The notes: a model not told the origin generated them from the sequence alone. 64,000 nt of DNA from Roseomonas acroporae (GCF_023223525.1 NZ_JALPRX010000015.1:1-64000); one strand, 5' to 3'; positions 8,598 through 17,992 are shown, numbered from the stretch's first letter. Made by a program: numbers and translations.

Positions 8598-9716
8598 TCA
8601 GACCGGGTAGCGCAGCACCGCCGCCAGCTCGCCGCCGCCCGGCACGTCGCCGCGCCGCGCCGCGATCACCCGCGCGCCGGAGAGCAGGGCTCGCCGGGCG
8701 ATCTCGTCGGTGACGCTGTAGTTCACGCCGTCGGCCTTGGCATCGAGGGTGACGGCGCCGTTCTCGTCGACCCGGCCCGGCAGCTCGGCGTCCATGTCCA
8801 CGATCAGCGTCTCCACGGCGCCGAAGGTCGCGGCGCGCGCGGCGCGGCCGAGGTCGCAGGTGGCGCGGTCCTGTGCCGCGCGGGCGGCGTAGGTCTCGCC
8901 CAGCGCCTTGATCTCGGCGGCATAGACCTGATCGAGGATGCCGCGTGCCGCGGCCGCCAGCTCGTGGTCGGGCGTGCGGTCGGCCGTGCCCGGGATCGTC
9001 GCCTCGGCGAGATGGGGGTAGCTGCACACGCCGTGGAAGATCGTGGCCATCGGCTCCGCCGCCGCGACGATCAGCGGCCGGCCGTGCCCGGCCAGCACCG
9101 GGCGCAGCGCCTGGTCGACGGCACGGGCATAGCGGGTGAGCAGCGCGCTCTCGCTGGTGCTCTCGCCACTCTCCATGTCGCCCTTGCGCTCCAGGTGGCT
9201 GCGACGGCCGGCCGCGTCGGCGGCGCCGCGCACCAGGCCGGGCACCTTGACCTCGTGCGGCGGCAGGTCGGCCGAGACCTCGACCAGCCGCACGGCGCCC
9301 ATGCTGATCGCCAGCACGTAGGCGTTGTGCGGGAAGGTGATCGCGCGGAGCAGCGGCTTGATGTGGAAACGGTCCGAGACCTCGACCGCGTTGCCGAGCT
9401 TGTTGCCCAGGCGGAAGGTGCGCAGGCTCTTCGGCGTCGCGAAGATGGCGAGGCTGTTGGCCTGCTCCACCCAGAAATCGTCGTCCTCGACGAGCGCCTC
9501 GATGCTCTCGCGGATCGGCTCGATGCTCCGCTTGTCGGCATCGGCGTCCGCCATCTCGGCAAGGGCGGTCCTGAGCAGGTTCTTGAGCCCGATGCGATCC
9601 GCCTGGGCGTCCTGGGTCAGCGGCGTCGTGCTGAGGTAGATGGATACCGCCGGGCTGCCGCGATAGGCGGCAAGCGCCTCGATCTCGGCGCGGGTCGGCA
9701 GGTCGATGTGCAGCAA
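8598..9716 (-). CDS. baeRF-domain protein (bacterial eRF1-like family)
   Basis: 372 residues. The start (LHIDLPTRAEIEALAAYRGSPAVSIYL) and the end (RRALLSGARVIAARRGDVPGGGELAAVLRYPV) match the bacterial archaeo-eukaryotic release-factor families (baeRF). These resemble the central and C-terminal parts of eRF1 and ribosomal protein L7Ae-like folds. They have been proposed to act on stalled or stressed ribosomes, but no biochemical role is settled. The initiation codon is TTG, with GGAG 8 bp upstream; no ATG suits the family N-terminus. It stands alone, convergent with the acyl-CoA operon and downstream of a DUF805 gene on the same strand. Confidence 0.7.
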   Translation of the reverse strand: MLHIDLPTRAEIEALAAYRGSPAVSIYLSTTPLTQDAQADRIGLKNLLRTALAEMADADADKRSIEPIRESIEALVEDDDFWVEQANSLAIFATPKSLRTFRLGNKLGNAVEVSDRFHIKPLLRAITFPHNAYVLAISMGAVRLVEVSADLPPHEVKVPGLVRGAADAAGRRSHLERKGDMESGESTSESALLTRYARAVDQALRPVLAGHGRPLIVAAAEPMATIFHGVCSYPHLAEATIPGTADRTPDHELAAAARGILDQVYAAEIKALGETYAARAAQDRATCDLGRAARAATFGAVETLIVDMDAELPGRVDENGAVTLDAKADGVNYSVTDEIARRALLSGARVIAARRGDVPGGGELAAVLRYPV

Positions 9717-9965
9717 GGTGGCATCTCCGATTGGGCCCGTGGCTGGGCCGGGGGCGTGCCGGAAGCGTCACGGCGCGACGGCGGTCCGGTCCGAGCCAAG
9801 GCTTCGCGAGGCGTCGATGTAGCCTCTGTGAGAACAACTTGCCATGCCCGGGAAGCGGCCGTGATCGGGCCGTGCCGGCGACGGGTGGCCCCGATGGCGG
9901 CTGTCCGGCGTCCCGGCGCCGCGGCCAGGAGTGGCCAGGGGCGGCAGGCCGGCTCGGCGCGGGGT

Positions 9966-10340
9966 TCAGGCCCGCATGGGTGGGGTCGCCGGCATGGCCG
10001 CAGCGTCGCCGAGCGGATCGGGGCCGAAGCGGTTCGGCCCCGGCGTGCCGCGCAGGAAGCCGATCATGACGAGGGCGTAGATCGGGCCGACCAGCGGCAC
10101 GAGCTGGATCAGCACCCACCAGCCGCTGCGGTCGTGGTCATGCCAGCGCTTCACCTGGGCGGCGAGGCCGGGCCAGATGCTCAGCAGCGAGACCAGGATG
10201 GTGAAGGGTGCCATCGTGTACAGGCCGAGGCCGATATCGACGAGGCTCGCCAGTATCTCGGCTCCGAAGATCGGCAGCACGTAGGCGAGCCAGAAGGTGC
10301 GGCGACCGATCCGCCCCTGGAAGTCCAGCCAGTCGCGCAT
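9966..10340 (-). CDS. DUF805 inner-membrane protein
   Basis: 124 residues with the DUF805 pattern: FQGRIGRRTFWLAYV at the start, hydrophobic segments at about 15-35, 45-63 and 75-95, and the diagnostic VKRWHDHDRSGWW loop. The C-terminal tail (GPNRFGPDPLG) is also typical. Membrane location is clear, but the function of the family is unknown. A 249-bp spacer separates it from the baeRF gene downstream. Confidence 0.85.
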   Translation of the reverse strand: MRDWLDFQGRIGRRTFWLAYVLPIFGAEILASLVDIGLGLYTMAPFTILVSLLSIWPGLAAQVKRWHDHDRSGWWVLIQLVPLVGPIYALVMIGFLRGTPGPNRFGPDPLGDAAAMPATPPMRA

Positions 10341-10789
10341 ACCGGATTCCTGTCGTCCCTGTCCCTCGGTTCGCCGCCCGCGCCGTCAGGAGACGGCGGA
10401 GGGCGCCACGGCGCCGGCACGGCCGGGCAGGCGCTCCCCGTGCCCGCGCCTACGGCGAACCGCAGTCCGGTCGGGGCTGCGGTTCGCCGTGGCTCGTTGT
10501 TCTCGGCGCGGATTCACGCCGTCGGGCGTGTCCGCCCGCCGGCGATCCGCTCTGGAGCGGAACGCAGACCAGTCGGGACCGCGTGCCGCCCCATCCCATT
10601 GTTTTCCGAGCGGATTCACGCCTCCGGGCATAGCCCCCCTCCGGCGATCCGCTCTGGAGCCGTTCCAGCCCTGACTGTATCAGGCCGGAACGGCTCCAGC
10701 CTTTTGATTTGGCGCATTTCCCGAGCCGCTGAGCGCGTGCGCTCAGCCTGGAAATGCTCTAGCAGGCGCCGGCGGCCCTGTCCCGGCCG
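10341..10789. other. 449-bp gene-free spacer, dense in hairpins and a duplicated segment
   Basis: There is no convincing gene. Contents in order: a perfect 14-bp stem with an 11-nt loop (10452-10465 with 10477-10490); a 52-bp segment at 10509-10560 repeated imperfectly at 10611-10662, each ending in CGGCGATCCGCTCTGGAGC; a 17-bp stem with one mismatch (10654-10670 with 10683-10699) followed by CTTTTGATTT; and a nested hairpin (GCATTTCC 10714-10721 with 10750-10757, inner 9-bp perfect stem 10728-10736 with 10739-10747). It looks like a mosaic of interspersed palindromic elements. Confidence 0.6.
10654..10710 (+). terminator. Hairpin with short T-rich tail
   Basis: A 17-bp stem with one mismatch and a 12-nt loop is followed on the plus strand by CTTTTGATTT, the most terminator-like element in this spacer. 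However, no plus-strand gene ends nearby: hemA and the DUF805 gene are both on the minus strand. It may instead be part of a mobile palindromic repeat. Confidence 0.35.
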
Positions 10790-12010
10790 TCAGGCGGCGG
10801 CCCGGGCCGTTCCCGGCAGCACCGCCCGCAGCGCCGTCACCAGCTCGGCGATCATCGCATCGGTGTGGAGCGGGGTGGCGCAGAGGCGCAGCCGCTCCTC
10901 GCCGCGCGCCACGGTCGGGTAGTTGATCGGCGTCGCGTAGATGGCGTGCTCGGCGAGCAGCCGCCGGGCCACGTCGCGGCAGAGCGACGCCTCGCCCACC
11001 CAGACCGGGACGATGTGGCTGGTCGAGGGCATGCGCGGCAGGCCGGCGCGGTCCAGCGCCGCCTTCAGCGCGGCGGCGCGCTCGGCGAGCTGCTCGCGGC
11101 GGCTCCCGTCGGTCCGCACCGTCCGCACGCTGGCCAGGGCGGCGGCGGTGACGGCGGGCGGCAGCGAGGTGGTGAAGATCAGCCCGCCGGCGACCGAGCG
11201 GACGAAGTCGACGATCTCGGCATCGCCCGCGACGTAGCCGCCGACCACGCCGAAGCCCTTGGCCAGCGTGCCCTCGACGATGTCGATGCGGTCCTCCAGC
11301 CCCTCGCGCTGGGCGATGCCGCCGCCTTCCGCGCCGTAGAGGCCGACCGCGTGCACCTCGTCGAGGTAGGTCATGGCGCCGTACCGTTCCGCGAGGTCGC
11401 AGATCGCGCCGATCGGGGCGATGTCGCCGTCCATGGAATAGACGCTCTCGAAGGCGACGAGCTTCGGCGTCGCCGGGTCGGCGGCGGCGAGCAGCGCCTC
11501 GAGATGGGCGAGGTCGTTGTGGCGGAAGATGTGCCGGCGCACGCCGCTGTGGCGCATGCCGTGGATCATGCTGGCGTGGTTCTTGGCGTCGGAGAACACG
11601 GTGAAGCCGGGCAGGGCGTTCAGCACCGCGGGCAGGGTCGCCTGGTTGGAGACGAAGCCCGAGGTGAACAGCAGCGCCGCCTCCTTGTGGTGCAGCGCCG
11701 CCAGCTCCGCCTCCAGCGCCACGTGCAGGTGCGAGGTGCCCGAGATGTTGCGCGTGCCGCCGGCGCCGGCGCCGTGGGTGCGCACCGCCGCCTCGGCTGC
11801 CGCCAGCACGGCCGGGTGCTGGCCCATGCCGAGATAGTCGTTGCTGGACCAGACCGTGACGGTCCGGATGCCTTCCGGGGTGTGGTGGCGGTAGAGCGGG
11901 AACTGGCCGGCGAGCTTCTCCAGCGCCACGAATTCGCGGTAGCGGCCTTCCTGACGCATCCCGTCCAGCGTGGCCCGGCAGTGCTGCCGGAAGGCGTCGC
12001 GTGTGTTCAT
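10790..12010 (-). CDS. hemA: 5-aminolevulinate synthase
   Basis: 406 residues, the normal alphaproteobacterial length. It is the PLP enzyme condensing glycine and succinyl-CoA to 5-aminolevulinate, first step of heme and cobalamin synthesis by the C4 route. Visible signatures are [12 protein letters not shown] (about 55-66), [19 protein letters not shown], the PLP aspartate region [12 protein letters not shown] (about 215-226), and the Schiff-base lysine in EGTLAKGFG (about 251). The start ATG at 12010 gives the family N-terminus. The 5' spacer contains a 15-bp tandem repeat. It is divergent from a Bug receptor gene. Confidence 0.95.
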   Translation of the reverse strand: MNTRDAFRQHCRATLDGMRQEGRYREFVALEKLAGQFPLYRHHTPEGIRTVTVWSSNDYLGMGQHPAVLAAAEAAVRTHGAGAGGTRNISGTSHLHVALEAELAALHHKEAALLFTSGFVSNQATLPAVLNALPGFTVFSDAKNHASMIHGMRHSGVRRHIFRHNDLAHLEALLAAADPATPKLVAFESVYSMDGDIAPIGAICDLAERYGAMTYLDEVHAVGLYGAEGGGIAQREGLEDRIDIVEGTLAKGFGVVGGYVAGDAEIVDFVRSVAGGLIFTTSLPPAVTAAALASVRTVRTDGSRREQLAERAAALKAALDRAGLPRMPSTSHIVPVWVGEASLCRDVARRLLAEHAIYATPINYPTVARGEERLRLCATPLHTDAMIAELVTALRAVLPGTARAAA

Positions 12011-12463
12011 GGCCGTCGATCTGGTCCGTCGCCGGCGGCAGACGAGCTGCGCCGGTGCAAGGCTGGGTTGCGCCGCATCCCGTTGCGGGCCCCGCGAGAG
12101 GGCCCGAGGCAAGTCCGTCACATACAGCCAGGGCGGCCGCACGGCCAGCACCCAAGGCGACATGGCAGGAAACCGGGGGGCAGGAAACCAGGGGGCAGGA
12201 AACCGGGGGACAGGAAACCGGGAGACAGGAAACGGTGGGAGGGGCGGCGGGGGCCGGCCGCCACCCGCCCGGGGGGGGGGGGCGGGCGGACGCGGCGACC
12301 GGCGGCACGGGGGCAGGACCGGCCGTGCCGGATGTCCATGCCCGAGGGCCGGCGGCGGGGCAGGTCCGCCCGCGCGGCGAGCAGGCTTGCCGCGCCGCTC
12401 CCGGCATGCTCGCATCGCGGCACAAGTGGCGGCCCCACGCCACGGCCGGGAGAAAGCCGTCCG
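12011..12463. other. 453-bp divergent spacer between hemA and a Bug receptor
   Basis: Holds the upstream regions of both genes. Notable contents are five copies of a 15-bp tandem repeat (12166-12240) and a run of 12 G at 12271-12282. No gene is convincing: reading frames through the repeat give only low-complexity peptides. No recognisable heme- or oxygen-responsive operator was seen. Confidence 0.5.
12166..12240. repeat. 15-bp tandem repeat, 5 copies
   Basis: Unit CAGGAAACCGGGGGA, head to tail at 12166, 12181, 12196, 12211 and 12226, with one to a few changes in the last five bases of each copy. It lies about 155-230 bp upstream of the hemA start and upstream of the divergent Bug receptor gene. 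Confidence 0.9.
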
Positions 12464-13441
12464 ATGCCGAATTCGCAACCGACGAGGCGCGCGGCCATGC
12501 TCGGCAGCGTGGCCCTCGGCCTCTCGCTGCCCGCGCTGCGCCGGGCACGGGCCGACTGGCCGGACCGGCCGATCACCATGATCATCGCCTACGCCGCCGG
12601 CGGCGGCACCGACATCGTCGGGCGCGCCGTCGCGCGGGCGATGGAGAAGCGGCTCGGCCAGTCCATCGTGGTGCTGAACCGCCCCGGCGCCGGCGCCGAG
12701 ATCGGCTTCGCCGAGCTGGCCCGGGCGCGGCCGGACGGCTACACGATCGGCTTCATCAACACGCCCGCGGTCGTCACCGTGCCGCTGGAGCGGCAGGCCC
12801 GCTTCGCGCTGGCCGACTTCGCCCCCATCGCCAACCTGGTGGACGATCCGGGCGGCTTCTTCGTGGTGCCGGACAGCCCGTACCGGACGCTCGCCGACCT
12901 CGTCGCGGCGGCCAAGGCGCAGCCGGGCGCGCTCACCTACGGCACGACGGGCGTCGGCTCGGACGACCACCTCGCCTCGCTGGCCCTGCAGCGTCAGGCC
13001 GGGATCGAGCTGACCCACGTGCCCTTCGCCGGCTCCTCGCAGGTGCGCAACGCCCTGGTCGGCCGGCAGATCACGATCGGCTCGATGAACATGGGCGAGG
13101 GGACCTTCGACGCGCGCCAGGGGCTGGTGCGCGCCCTCGGGCAGATGGGCGAGCGGCGCTGGCAGGAGGCGCCGGACGTGCCGACCTTCCGCGAGCAGGG
13201 CTTCGACGTGGTGGAGGGCTCGATGCGCGGCCTCGCCGCGCCGGCCGGCACGCCGGCCCCGGTGCTGGAGCGGCTGGCGGCGGCGGCACGGCAGTCGCTG
13301 GACGATCCGGACTTCCAGCGCGTCGTGGCCCAGCAATTGCTGCCGATGCGCTTCCTGGGGCCGGAGGAATTCCGCCGCGAGCTGGTGGCGCTGCGCGACC
13401 ACTACACGGCGCTGTGGCACCAGCATCCCTGGCGTGAATAG
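12464..13441 (+). CDS. Bug-family periplasmic solute receptor
   Basis: 325 residues of the tripartite tricarboxylate transporter substrate-binding (TctC/Bug) family, which binds small carboxylates in the periplasm. A short export signal has a twin-arginine-like start ([25 protein letters not shown]). Family hallmarks follow: [23 protein letters not shown] (about 32-54) and [11 protein letters not shown]. No TctA or TctB membrane gene is nearby, as is common for the expanded Bug receptors of this group. The stop codon lies inside a 16-bp tandem repeat. It is followed at 56 bp by a molybdopterin hydroxylase gene that could be co-transcribed. Confidence 0.88.
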   Translation: MPNSQPTRRAAMLGSVALGLSLPALRRARADWPDRPITMIIAYAAGGGTDIVGRAVARAMEKRLGQSIVVLNRPGAGAEIGFAELARARPDGYTIGFINTPAVVTVPLERQARFALADFAPIANLVDDPGGFFVVPDSPYRTLADLVAAAKAQPGALTYGTTGVGSDDHLASLALQRQAGIELTHVPFAGSSQVRNALVGRQITIGSMNMGEGTFDARQGLVRALGQMGERRWQEAPDVPTFREQGFDVVEGSMRGLAAPAGTPAPVLERLAAAARQSLDDPDFQRVVAQQLLPMRFLGPEEFRRELVALRDHYTALWHQHPWRE

Positions 13442-13480
13442 AGCCTGGCGCGAATAGGGACGGCCGCGAATAGGGACGGG
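13433..13480. repeat. 16-bp tandem repeat, 3 copies, overlapping a stop codon
   Basis: Units at 13433, 13449 and 13465 with consensus CGCGAATAGGGACGGC. The first copy is diverged and contains the TAG stop of the Bug receptor gene (13439-13441). Each later copy also carries GAATAG, so readthrough would meet further TAG codons only in some frames. Confidence 0.85.
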
Positions 13481-13497
13481 CACGAGGATCGACGGGC

Positions 13498-15837
13498 ATG
13501 GACGGATCGGGCGTGGTCGAGAAATTCGGCATCGGCCAGCCGGTGCGCCGCAAGGAGGATGTGCGGCTGCTGACCGGCCGCGGCACCTACACCGACGACA
13601 TCGACCGGCCCGGCCAGGCGCACGCCGCCATCCTGCGCTCGCCGCACGCCCATGCGCGCATCGTCTCGCTCGACGCGTCGGCGGCGCGCGCGGCGCCGGG
13701 CGTGCTCGCGGTGCTGACCGCGGCCGAGGTCGAGGCGGACGGACTCGGCTACCTGCCGGTGCTGGTGGAGGTGCCCGGGATCGACGGCCCGGTCTGGTGC
13801 CCGCCGCGCCCGATCCTGCAGGGCGAGCGCGTGCGCTTCGTCGGCGACCACGTGGCGCTGGTGGTGGCCGAGACGCGCGCCCAGGCGGTCGAGGCGGCGG
13901 AGCTGATCGCGGTCGAGTACGAGGAGCTGCCCGCCGTCACCGACACGGCCGCGGCGGCCGAGCCGGATTCGCCGGTGATCTGGCCGGAGCGCGGCAGCAA
14001 CCTCTGCGTCCACTGGGACAGCGGGAGGTTCGAGGAGACCGAGGCCGCCTTCCGCGACGCGACGCACACGGTCTCCGTTTCGCTCGTCAACAACCGCCTC
14101 GTCGGCAACCCGATGGAGCCGCGGGTCGCGATCGGCGAGTGGGACGCGGAGTCGGCGCGCTACGTGCTGCACTCGCCGACCCAGGGCGTGCTGCGCGTGC
14201 GCGACGGCCTCGCGAAATACGTGCTGAAGGTGCCGAACGAGCGGCTGCGGGTGATCTCGCCCGATGTCGGCGGCGGCTTCGGGCTGCGCGGCAAGCTGTT
14301 CGCGGAGAGCGCGCTGGTGCTCTGGGCGGCGAAGCGGCTCGGCCGGCCGGTGAAGTGGCGCGCCGACCGCACCGAGACCTTCCTGTGCGATCCGCACGGG
14401 CGCGACCACGTGACCCACGCCGACATGGCCTTCGACGCGGAGGGCCGCGCGCTGGCCATGCGGGTGCGCACCGTCGCCGCCATGGGCGCCTATCTCTGCG
14501 ACTTCGGGCCGCGCGTGCCGACCGTCGCGGGCGGGCGCATCATCGGCACGGTGTACGACATCCAGGCGGTGAACGTGCGCGTGCGCTGCGTCTTCACCAA
14601 CACCTCGCCCACCGACGCCTATCGCGGCGCCGGGCGGCCCGAGACGGCCTACGTGATCGAGCGCCTGCTCGACCTCGGCGCGGCGCGGCTCGGCCTCGGG
14701 CGCGACGAGATCCGGCGGCGCAACTACATCGCGCCGGCGCGCATCCCCTACCGCAACGCGGTCAACAACGTGATCGATTCCGGCCTGTTCGCCGAGACGC
14801 AGGACCGCGCCCTGGCGCTGGCCGACTGGGCCGGCTTCCCGGCGCGGCGCGAGGAAGCGTCGCGGCAGGGGAAGCTGCGCGGCATCGGCCTCGGCTACTT
14901 CATCGAGGCCTCGGGCGGGCAGCCCACCGAGTGGTCGCGCATCCGGGTGGCGCCGGATGGCGGCGTCGCCGTCACCGTCGGCACCTTCTCGCACGGGCAG
15001 GGGCACGAGACGGCCTTCGCGCAGATCATCCACGATCGGCTCGGCATCCCCTTCGAGCGGATCCGGCTGGTGCAGGGCGATTCCGACGTGGTGGAGCAGG
15101 GCAACGGCACCGGCGGCTCGCGCTCCTCGCAGATGGGCGGCGTCGCCATCAGCCGCACCGCGGCGCTGGTGATCGACAAGGCGCGGCGCATCGCGGCGCA
15201 CCTGCTGGAGGCCGACGCGGCGGACGTCGAGTTCGAGGCCGGCCGCTTCCGCGTCGCCGGCACCGATCTCTCGCTCGGCTGGGCCGAGGTGGCGCGCGCC
15301 GCCGCCGATCCGGCCCGCCTGCCCGCGGGCGAGTCGCCGGGTCTCGACGAGCAGCTTCTCTACAAGCGCGACACGGAGTGCAACTTCCCCAACGGCTGCC
15401 ACGTCGCCGAGGTCGAGATCGACCCGGAGACGGGACAGGTCGCGCTGGTGCGCTACAGCGCCGTGGACGATGTCGGCGTGGTGATCAACCCGATGCTGGT
15501 GCACGGCCAGTCGCATGGCGGCATCGTCAGCGGCATCGGCCAGGCGCTGCTGGAGCATGCGCGCTACGACACGGAGAGCGGCCAGTTCCTCACCGCCACC
15601 TTCCAGGACTACTGCATGCCGCGCGCGGCCGACGTGCCGGAACTCGAACTCGGCTTCCACGTCGTGCCGTGCCCGTCCAACGACCTCGGCGTGAAGGGCG
15701 CGGGCGAGGGGGGCGCGTGCGGCGCGCCGCCGGCCATCGTCAGCGCGGTGGCGGATGCGCTGCGCGACCACGGCGTGGCGCATCTCGACATGCCGGTGAC
15801 GGCCGAGAAGGTGTGGCGGGCCATGCACGGGGGGTGA
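13498..15837 (+). CDS. Molybdopterin-binding subunit of a xanthine dehydrogenase/CoxL-type hydroxylase
   Basis: 779 residues, full length for the large subunit of molybdenum hydroxylases. The N-terminal a/b hammerhead domain ([19 protein letters not shown], about 16-34) is followed by the cofactor-binding domains: GGGFGLRGK (about 258), [16 protein letters not shown] (about 377), GQGHETAF, and GVKGAGEGG with the catalytic Glu near the C-terminus. The AYRGAGR loop lacks the AYxCSFR motif of true form I CO dehydrogenase, so an aldehyde or heterocycle hydroxylase is likelier. No FAD or 2Fe-2S subunit gene is adjacent, so partners must be elsewhere. It follows a Bug receptor gene, perhaps for import of its substrate. 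Confidence 0.9.
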   Translation: MDGSGVVEKFGIGQPVRRKEDVRLLTGRGTYTDDIDRPGQAHAAILRSPHAHARIVSLDASAARAAPGVLAVLTAAEVEADGLGYLPVLVEVPGIDGPVWCPPRPILQGERVRFVGDHVALVVAETRAQAVEAAELIAVEYEELPAVTDTAAAAEPDSPVIWPERGSNLCVHWDSGRFEETEAAFRDATHTVSVSLVNNRLVGNPMEPRVAIGEWDAESARYVLHSPTQGVLRVRDGLAKYVLKVPNERLRVISPDVGGGFGLRGKLFAESALVLWAAKRLGRPVKWRADRTETFLCDPHGRDHVTHADMAFDAEGRALAMRVRTVAAMGAYLCDFGPRVPTVAGGRIIGTVYDIQAVNVRVRCVFTNTSPTDAYRGAGRPETAYVIERLLDLGAARLGLGRDEIRRRNYIAPARIPYRNAVNNVIDSGLFAETQDRALALADWAGFPARREEASRQGKLRGIGLGYFIEASGGQPTEWSRIRVAPDGGVAVTVGTFSHGQGHETAFAQIIHDRLGIPFERIRLVQGDSDVVEQGNGTGGSRSSQMGGVAISRTAALVIDKARRIAAHLLEADAADVEFEAGRFRVAGTDLSLGWAEVARAAADPARLPAGESPGLDEQLLYKRDTECNFPNGCHVAEVEIDPETGQVALVRYSAVDDVGVVINPMLVHGQSHGGIVSGIGQALLEHARYDTESGQFLTATFQDYCMPRAADVPELELGFHVVPCPSNDLGVKGAGEGGACGAPPAIVSAVADALRDHGVAHLDMPVTAEKVWRAMHGG

Positions 15838-16056
15838 CGGGCGGGGAGGGCTCCGCCCTCCCCGGACCCCTCCGGCCAGGGAAGGCGCTGCCTTCCCTGG
15901 AACCCATCCGCCAGGAGGGCGAGGCCCTCCTGGACCTCTGTTCGTTCGGGCCCTGGGCGTTGCAACCGCCGGGCCCGGAAACAAACGGGGTTTCCAAAGG
16001 GGCTTCGCCCTTTGGCGGGAGGATACCAAAGGAGGGCGGAGCCCTCCTTTGAACGG
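15838..16056. repeat. Palindrome array B
   Basis: A spacer of about 220 bp between convergent genes made of short GC palindromes. Examples are GGAGGGC-TCC-GCCCTCC near 15845, CCAGGGAAGGC-GCT-GCCTTCCCTGG near 15881, CCAGGAGGGC-GAG-GCCCTCCTGG near 15912, and related units up to 16055. Same construction as the arrays at 1.4, 21.3 and 26.2 kb. Confidence 0.65.
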
Positions 16057-16071
16057 GCGCGCGAGCCCCCG

Positions 16072-17679
16072 TCAGCTCGCCCGCTGCGCGTTCCAGAACA
16101 TCGGCATGCCCTTCAGCACGCGCGTCAGGTTCCGCTTGTAGGACCAGCTCTGGAAGTACTGCCCGAGCGGCAGGTACGGCACCTCCTGGAAGGCCTGCGC
16201 CTGGATCTCGGCGGCGATCTTCTTCTGGTCCGCCTCCGCCGTGGCGTCGAGCCACTGGCCCCGCAGTTCCTCGATGCGCGGCATGGTGGGCCAGCCGAAC
16301 CAGGCGTTCTGCCCGTTGCCGCGCAGGCCGAGATGCGTGCCGGGGTTGAGGAAGTCGAGCCCGGTGAAGTTGGTGAAGAACACCGACCAGCCGCCCTGCT
16401 CGGGCGAGGCCTTGTTGGCGCGCCGCTGCACCACGCTGCCCCAGTCCGTGGTGACGAAATCCACGTTCATGCCGGCGCGCTTGAAGTAGTCGGCGCCGAC
16501 CTGGGCGAGCTGGTACAGCGCGGGCTGGTCGGTCGAGCCCAGCATCACGATCTTCTCGCCCTTGTAGCCGGCGGCGGTGAGGTCGCGCTTGACCTTCTCG
16601 ATGTCGCGCGGCGAGGTCAGCGCGTCCAGCCCGGCATCGCTCGCCATCGGCGTCTCGGGCGGGAAGTAGCCTACCTTGTCGCGCCACTGCGAGCGGTCGT
16701 CGCCCATCACCGCCGTCATGTAGTCCGCCTGCACCAGCGCGCCGAGCAGGGCGCGGCGCACCGCCGGCTTGTCGAAGGGCGGGTGCAGGTGGTTGAAGCG
16801 GGCGAGCGAGAGGAAGCCGGTCGGGTCCGACACCTCGAAGACGAGGTTGCGGTTGCGCTGCAGGGTCGGGGCGAAGTCGTTGGTCGGCTGCTCCCACCAG
16901 TCCACCTCGCCGTTCTGCAAGGCGGCGGCGGCGGTGGCCTGGTCTGGGATGACCTGCCACTCGACGCGGTCGAAATTCACCTTCTTCGGGCCGCTGGTCC
17001 AGGCCACCGGGCCGTCGGCGCGCGGCACGTAGTCGGCGTTGCGCTCGTAGACGAGTCGCGAGCCGGGCACGCGCTCGCCCGCCACCCACTTGAACGGGCC
17101 GGAGCCGATCATCTCCGTCACCTGCCGCGACGGGTCGCCCTGCGCGAGGCGCTCGGGCATCACCACCAGGATCGGCGTGCCGGGCTTGCCCAATGCGTAG
17201 AACAGCATCGGGAAGGGCTTCTTCAGGCGGAACAGGATGCTGCGGTCGTCCGGCGCCGAGAGCTCGTCGGTCGCCGCCATCAGCGCCTGGCCCATCGCGT
17301 CGCGCTGCGCCCAGCGCTTGATCGAGGCCACGGCGTCGCGCGCGCGCACCGGGTGGCCGTCGTGGAATTTCAGCCCCTCGCGCAGCCTGATCGTGACGCG
17401 CTTGCCGTCATCCTCGACCGTGTGGCCCTCGGCCATCTGCGGCTGCGGCTTGAAGTCCGCGTCCACGCCGTAGAGCTGGTCCCAGATCATCAGCGCGTGG
17501 TGCCGCGTCACGTAGGCCGTGGTGACCACCGGGTCCATCACGGTCAGGTCGCTCTGCGGGATGAACTTCAGGACGCGGCTGCCCGGCGCCTGGGCCAGGG
17601 CCGGGCGCGCCAGGCTGCCCGCCAGACCCGAAAGCCCGATCCCGCCCGCCGCCGACTTCAGGAAGTCGCGTCTCTGCAT
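16072..17679 (-). CDS. ABC transporter substrate-binding protein, family 5 (paralog 1)
   Basis: 535 residues with a Tat signal (MQRRDFLKSAAGGIGLSG...RPALAQA), so exported folded. Family 5 (peptide/nickel/opine type) features are MAEGHTVEDDGKRVTIRLREGLKFHDG (about 110-136) and IGSGPFKWV. Two close paralogs are encoded on the other strand just upstream, and all three share the KPQPQMAEGH-like segment and the DWGSVVQRRA segment. No permease or ATPase gene lies nearby. Ligand unknown. The start was chosen for the Tat motif; an upstream in-frame extension lacks coding character. Confidence 0.9.
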   Translation of the reverse strand: MQRRDFLKSAAGGIGLSGLAGSLARPALAQAPGSRVLKFIPQSDLTVMDPVVTTAYVTRHHALMIWDQLYGVDADFKPQPQMAEGHTVEDDGKRVTIRLREGLKFHDGHPVRARDAVASIKRWAQRDAMGQALMAATDELSAPDDRSILFRLKKPFPMLFYALGKPGTPILVVMPERLAQGDPSRQVTEMIGSGPFKWVAGERVPGSRLVYERNADYVPRADGPVAWTSGPKKVNFDRVEWQVIPDQATAAAALQNGEVDWWEQPTNDFAPTLQRNRNLVFEVSDPTGFLSLARFNHLHPPFDKPAVRRALLGALVQADYMTAVMGDDRSQWRDKVGYFPPETPMASDAGLDALTSPRDIEKVKRDLTAAGYKGEKIVMLGSTDQPALYQLAQVGADYFKRAGMNVDFVTTDWGSVVQRRANKASPEQGGWSVFFTNFTGLDFLNPGTHLGLRGNGQNAWFGWPTMPRIEELRGQWLDATAEADQKKIAAEIQAQAFQEVPYLPLGQYFQSWSYKRNLTRVLKGMPMFWNAQRAS

Positions 17680-17992
17680 CGAATACCCCCTCCGGCAACC
17701 TGGTCCGTTGCGGGCGGCAAGGTGGCAGCCGGCCGGAGGGCCGGCAAGCACCGTATGGTGGCGATCGGCAGGACGGGATCCGCGGCAAGGGGCGCGGCGG
17801 CTTGCGCGCCCGCCGCATCCCCTGCTTTGCTGCGGCGCCGCGGGCCCGCATCGACCGCGGTGCCCCGCCATGGCGGCCGCCCGTCATCCGCTCCCGGGTC
17901 GCGACGCGCCATGCCCGCGGTGAAGGCCGGCCCGTGCCACGGCGTCCGGAGCCGGTCGTCATCCATTCCCCGCTTCCCGCCGGAGGAACCGA
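17680..17992. other. 313-bp divergent spacer between two binding-protein genes
   Basis: Contains the upstream regions of paralogs 1 (-) and 2 (+). A perfect 7-bp inverted repeat with a GGAG loop lies at 17728-17745. The block 17791-17836 (GGCGCGGCGGCTTGC ... TGCTTTGCTGC) is repeated in similar form upstream of paralog 3 at 19610-19656. No gene is seen. Confidence 0.5.
17791..17836 (+). promoter_or_regulatory. Upstream block shared by paralogs 2 and 3 (copy 1)
   Basis: CTTGCG (17801) and TGCTTT (17823) are 16 bp apart within a block that resembles the one before paralog 3. The layout could be a -35/-10 pair, with CTTG-type -35 boxes being common in alphaproteobacteria. The -10 match is poor, and the distance to the start codon is about 165 bp. 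Confidence 0.25.

Noticed and set aside
12166-12240. CRISPR-like array
   Set aside because: Units are 15 bp and directly adjacent, with no spacers, and no cas genes are near.
13498-15837. CO dehydrogenase large subunit (CoxL form I)
   Set aside because: The active-site loop reads AYRGAGR, not AYxCSFR, and no coxM/coxS genes flank it.
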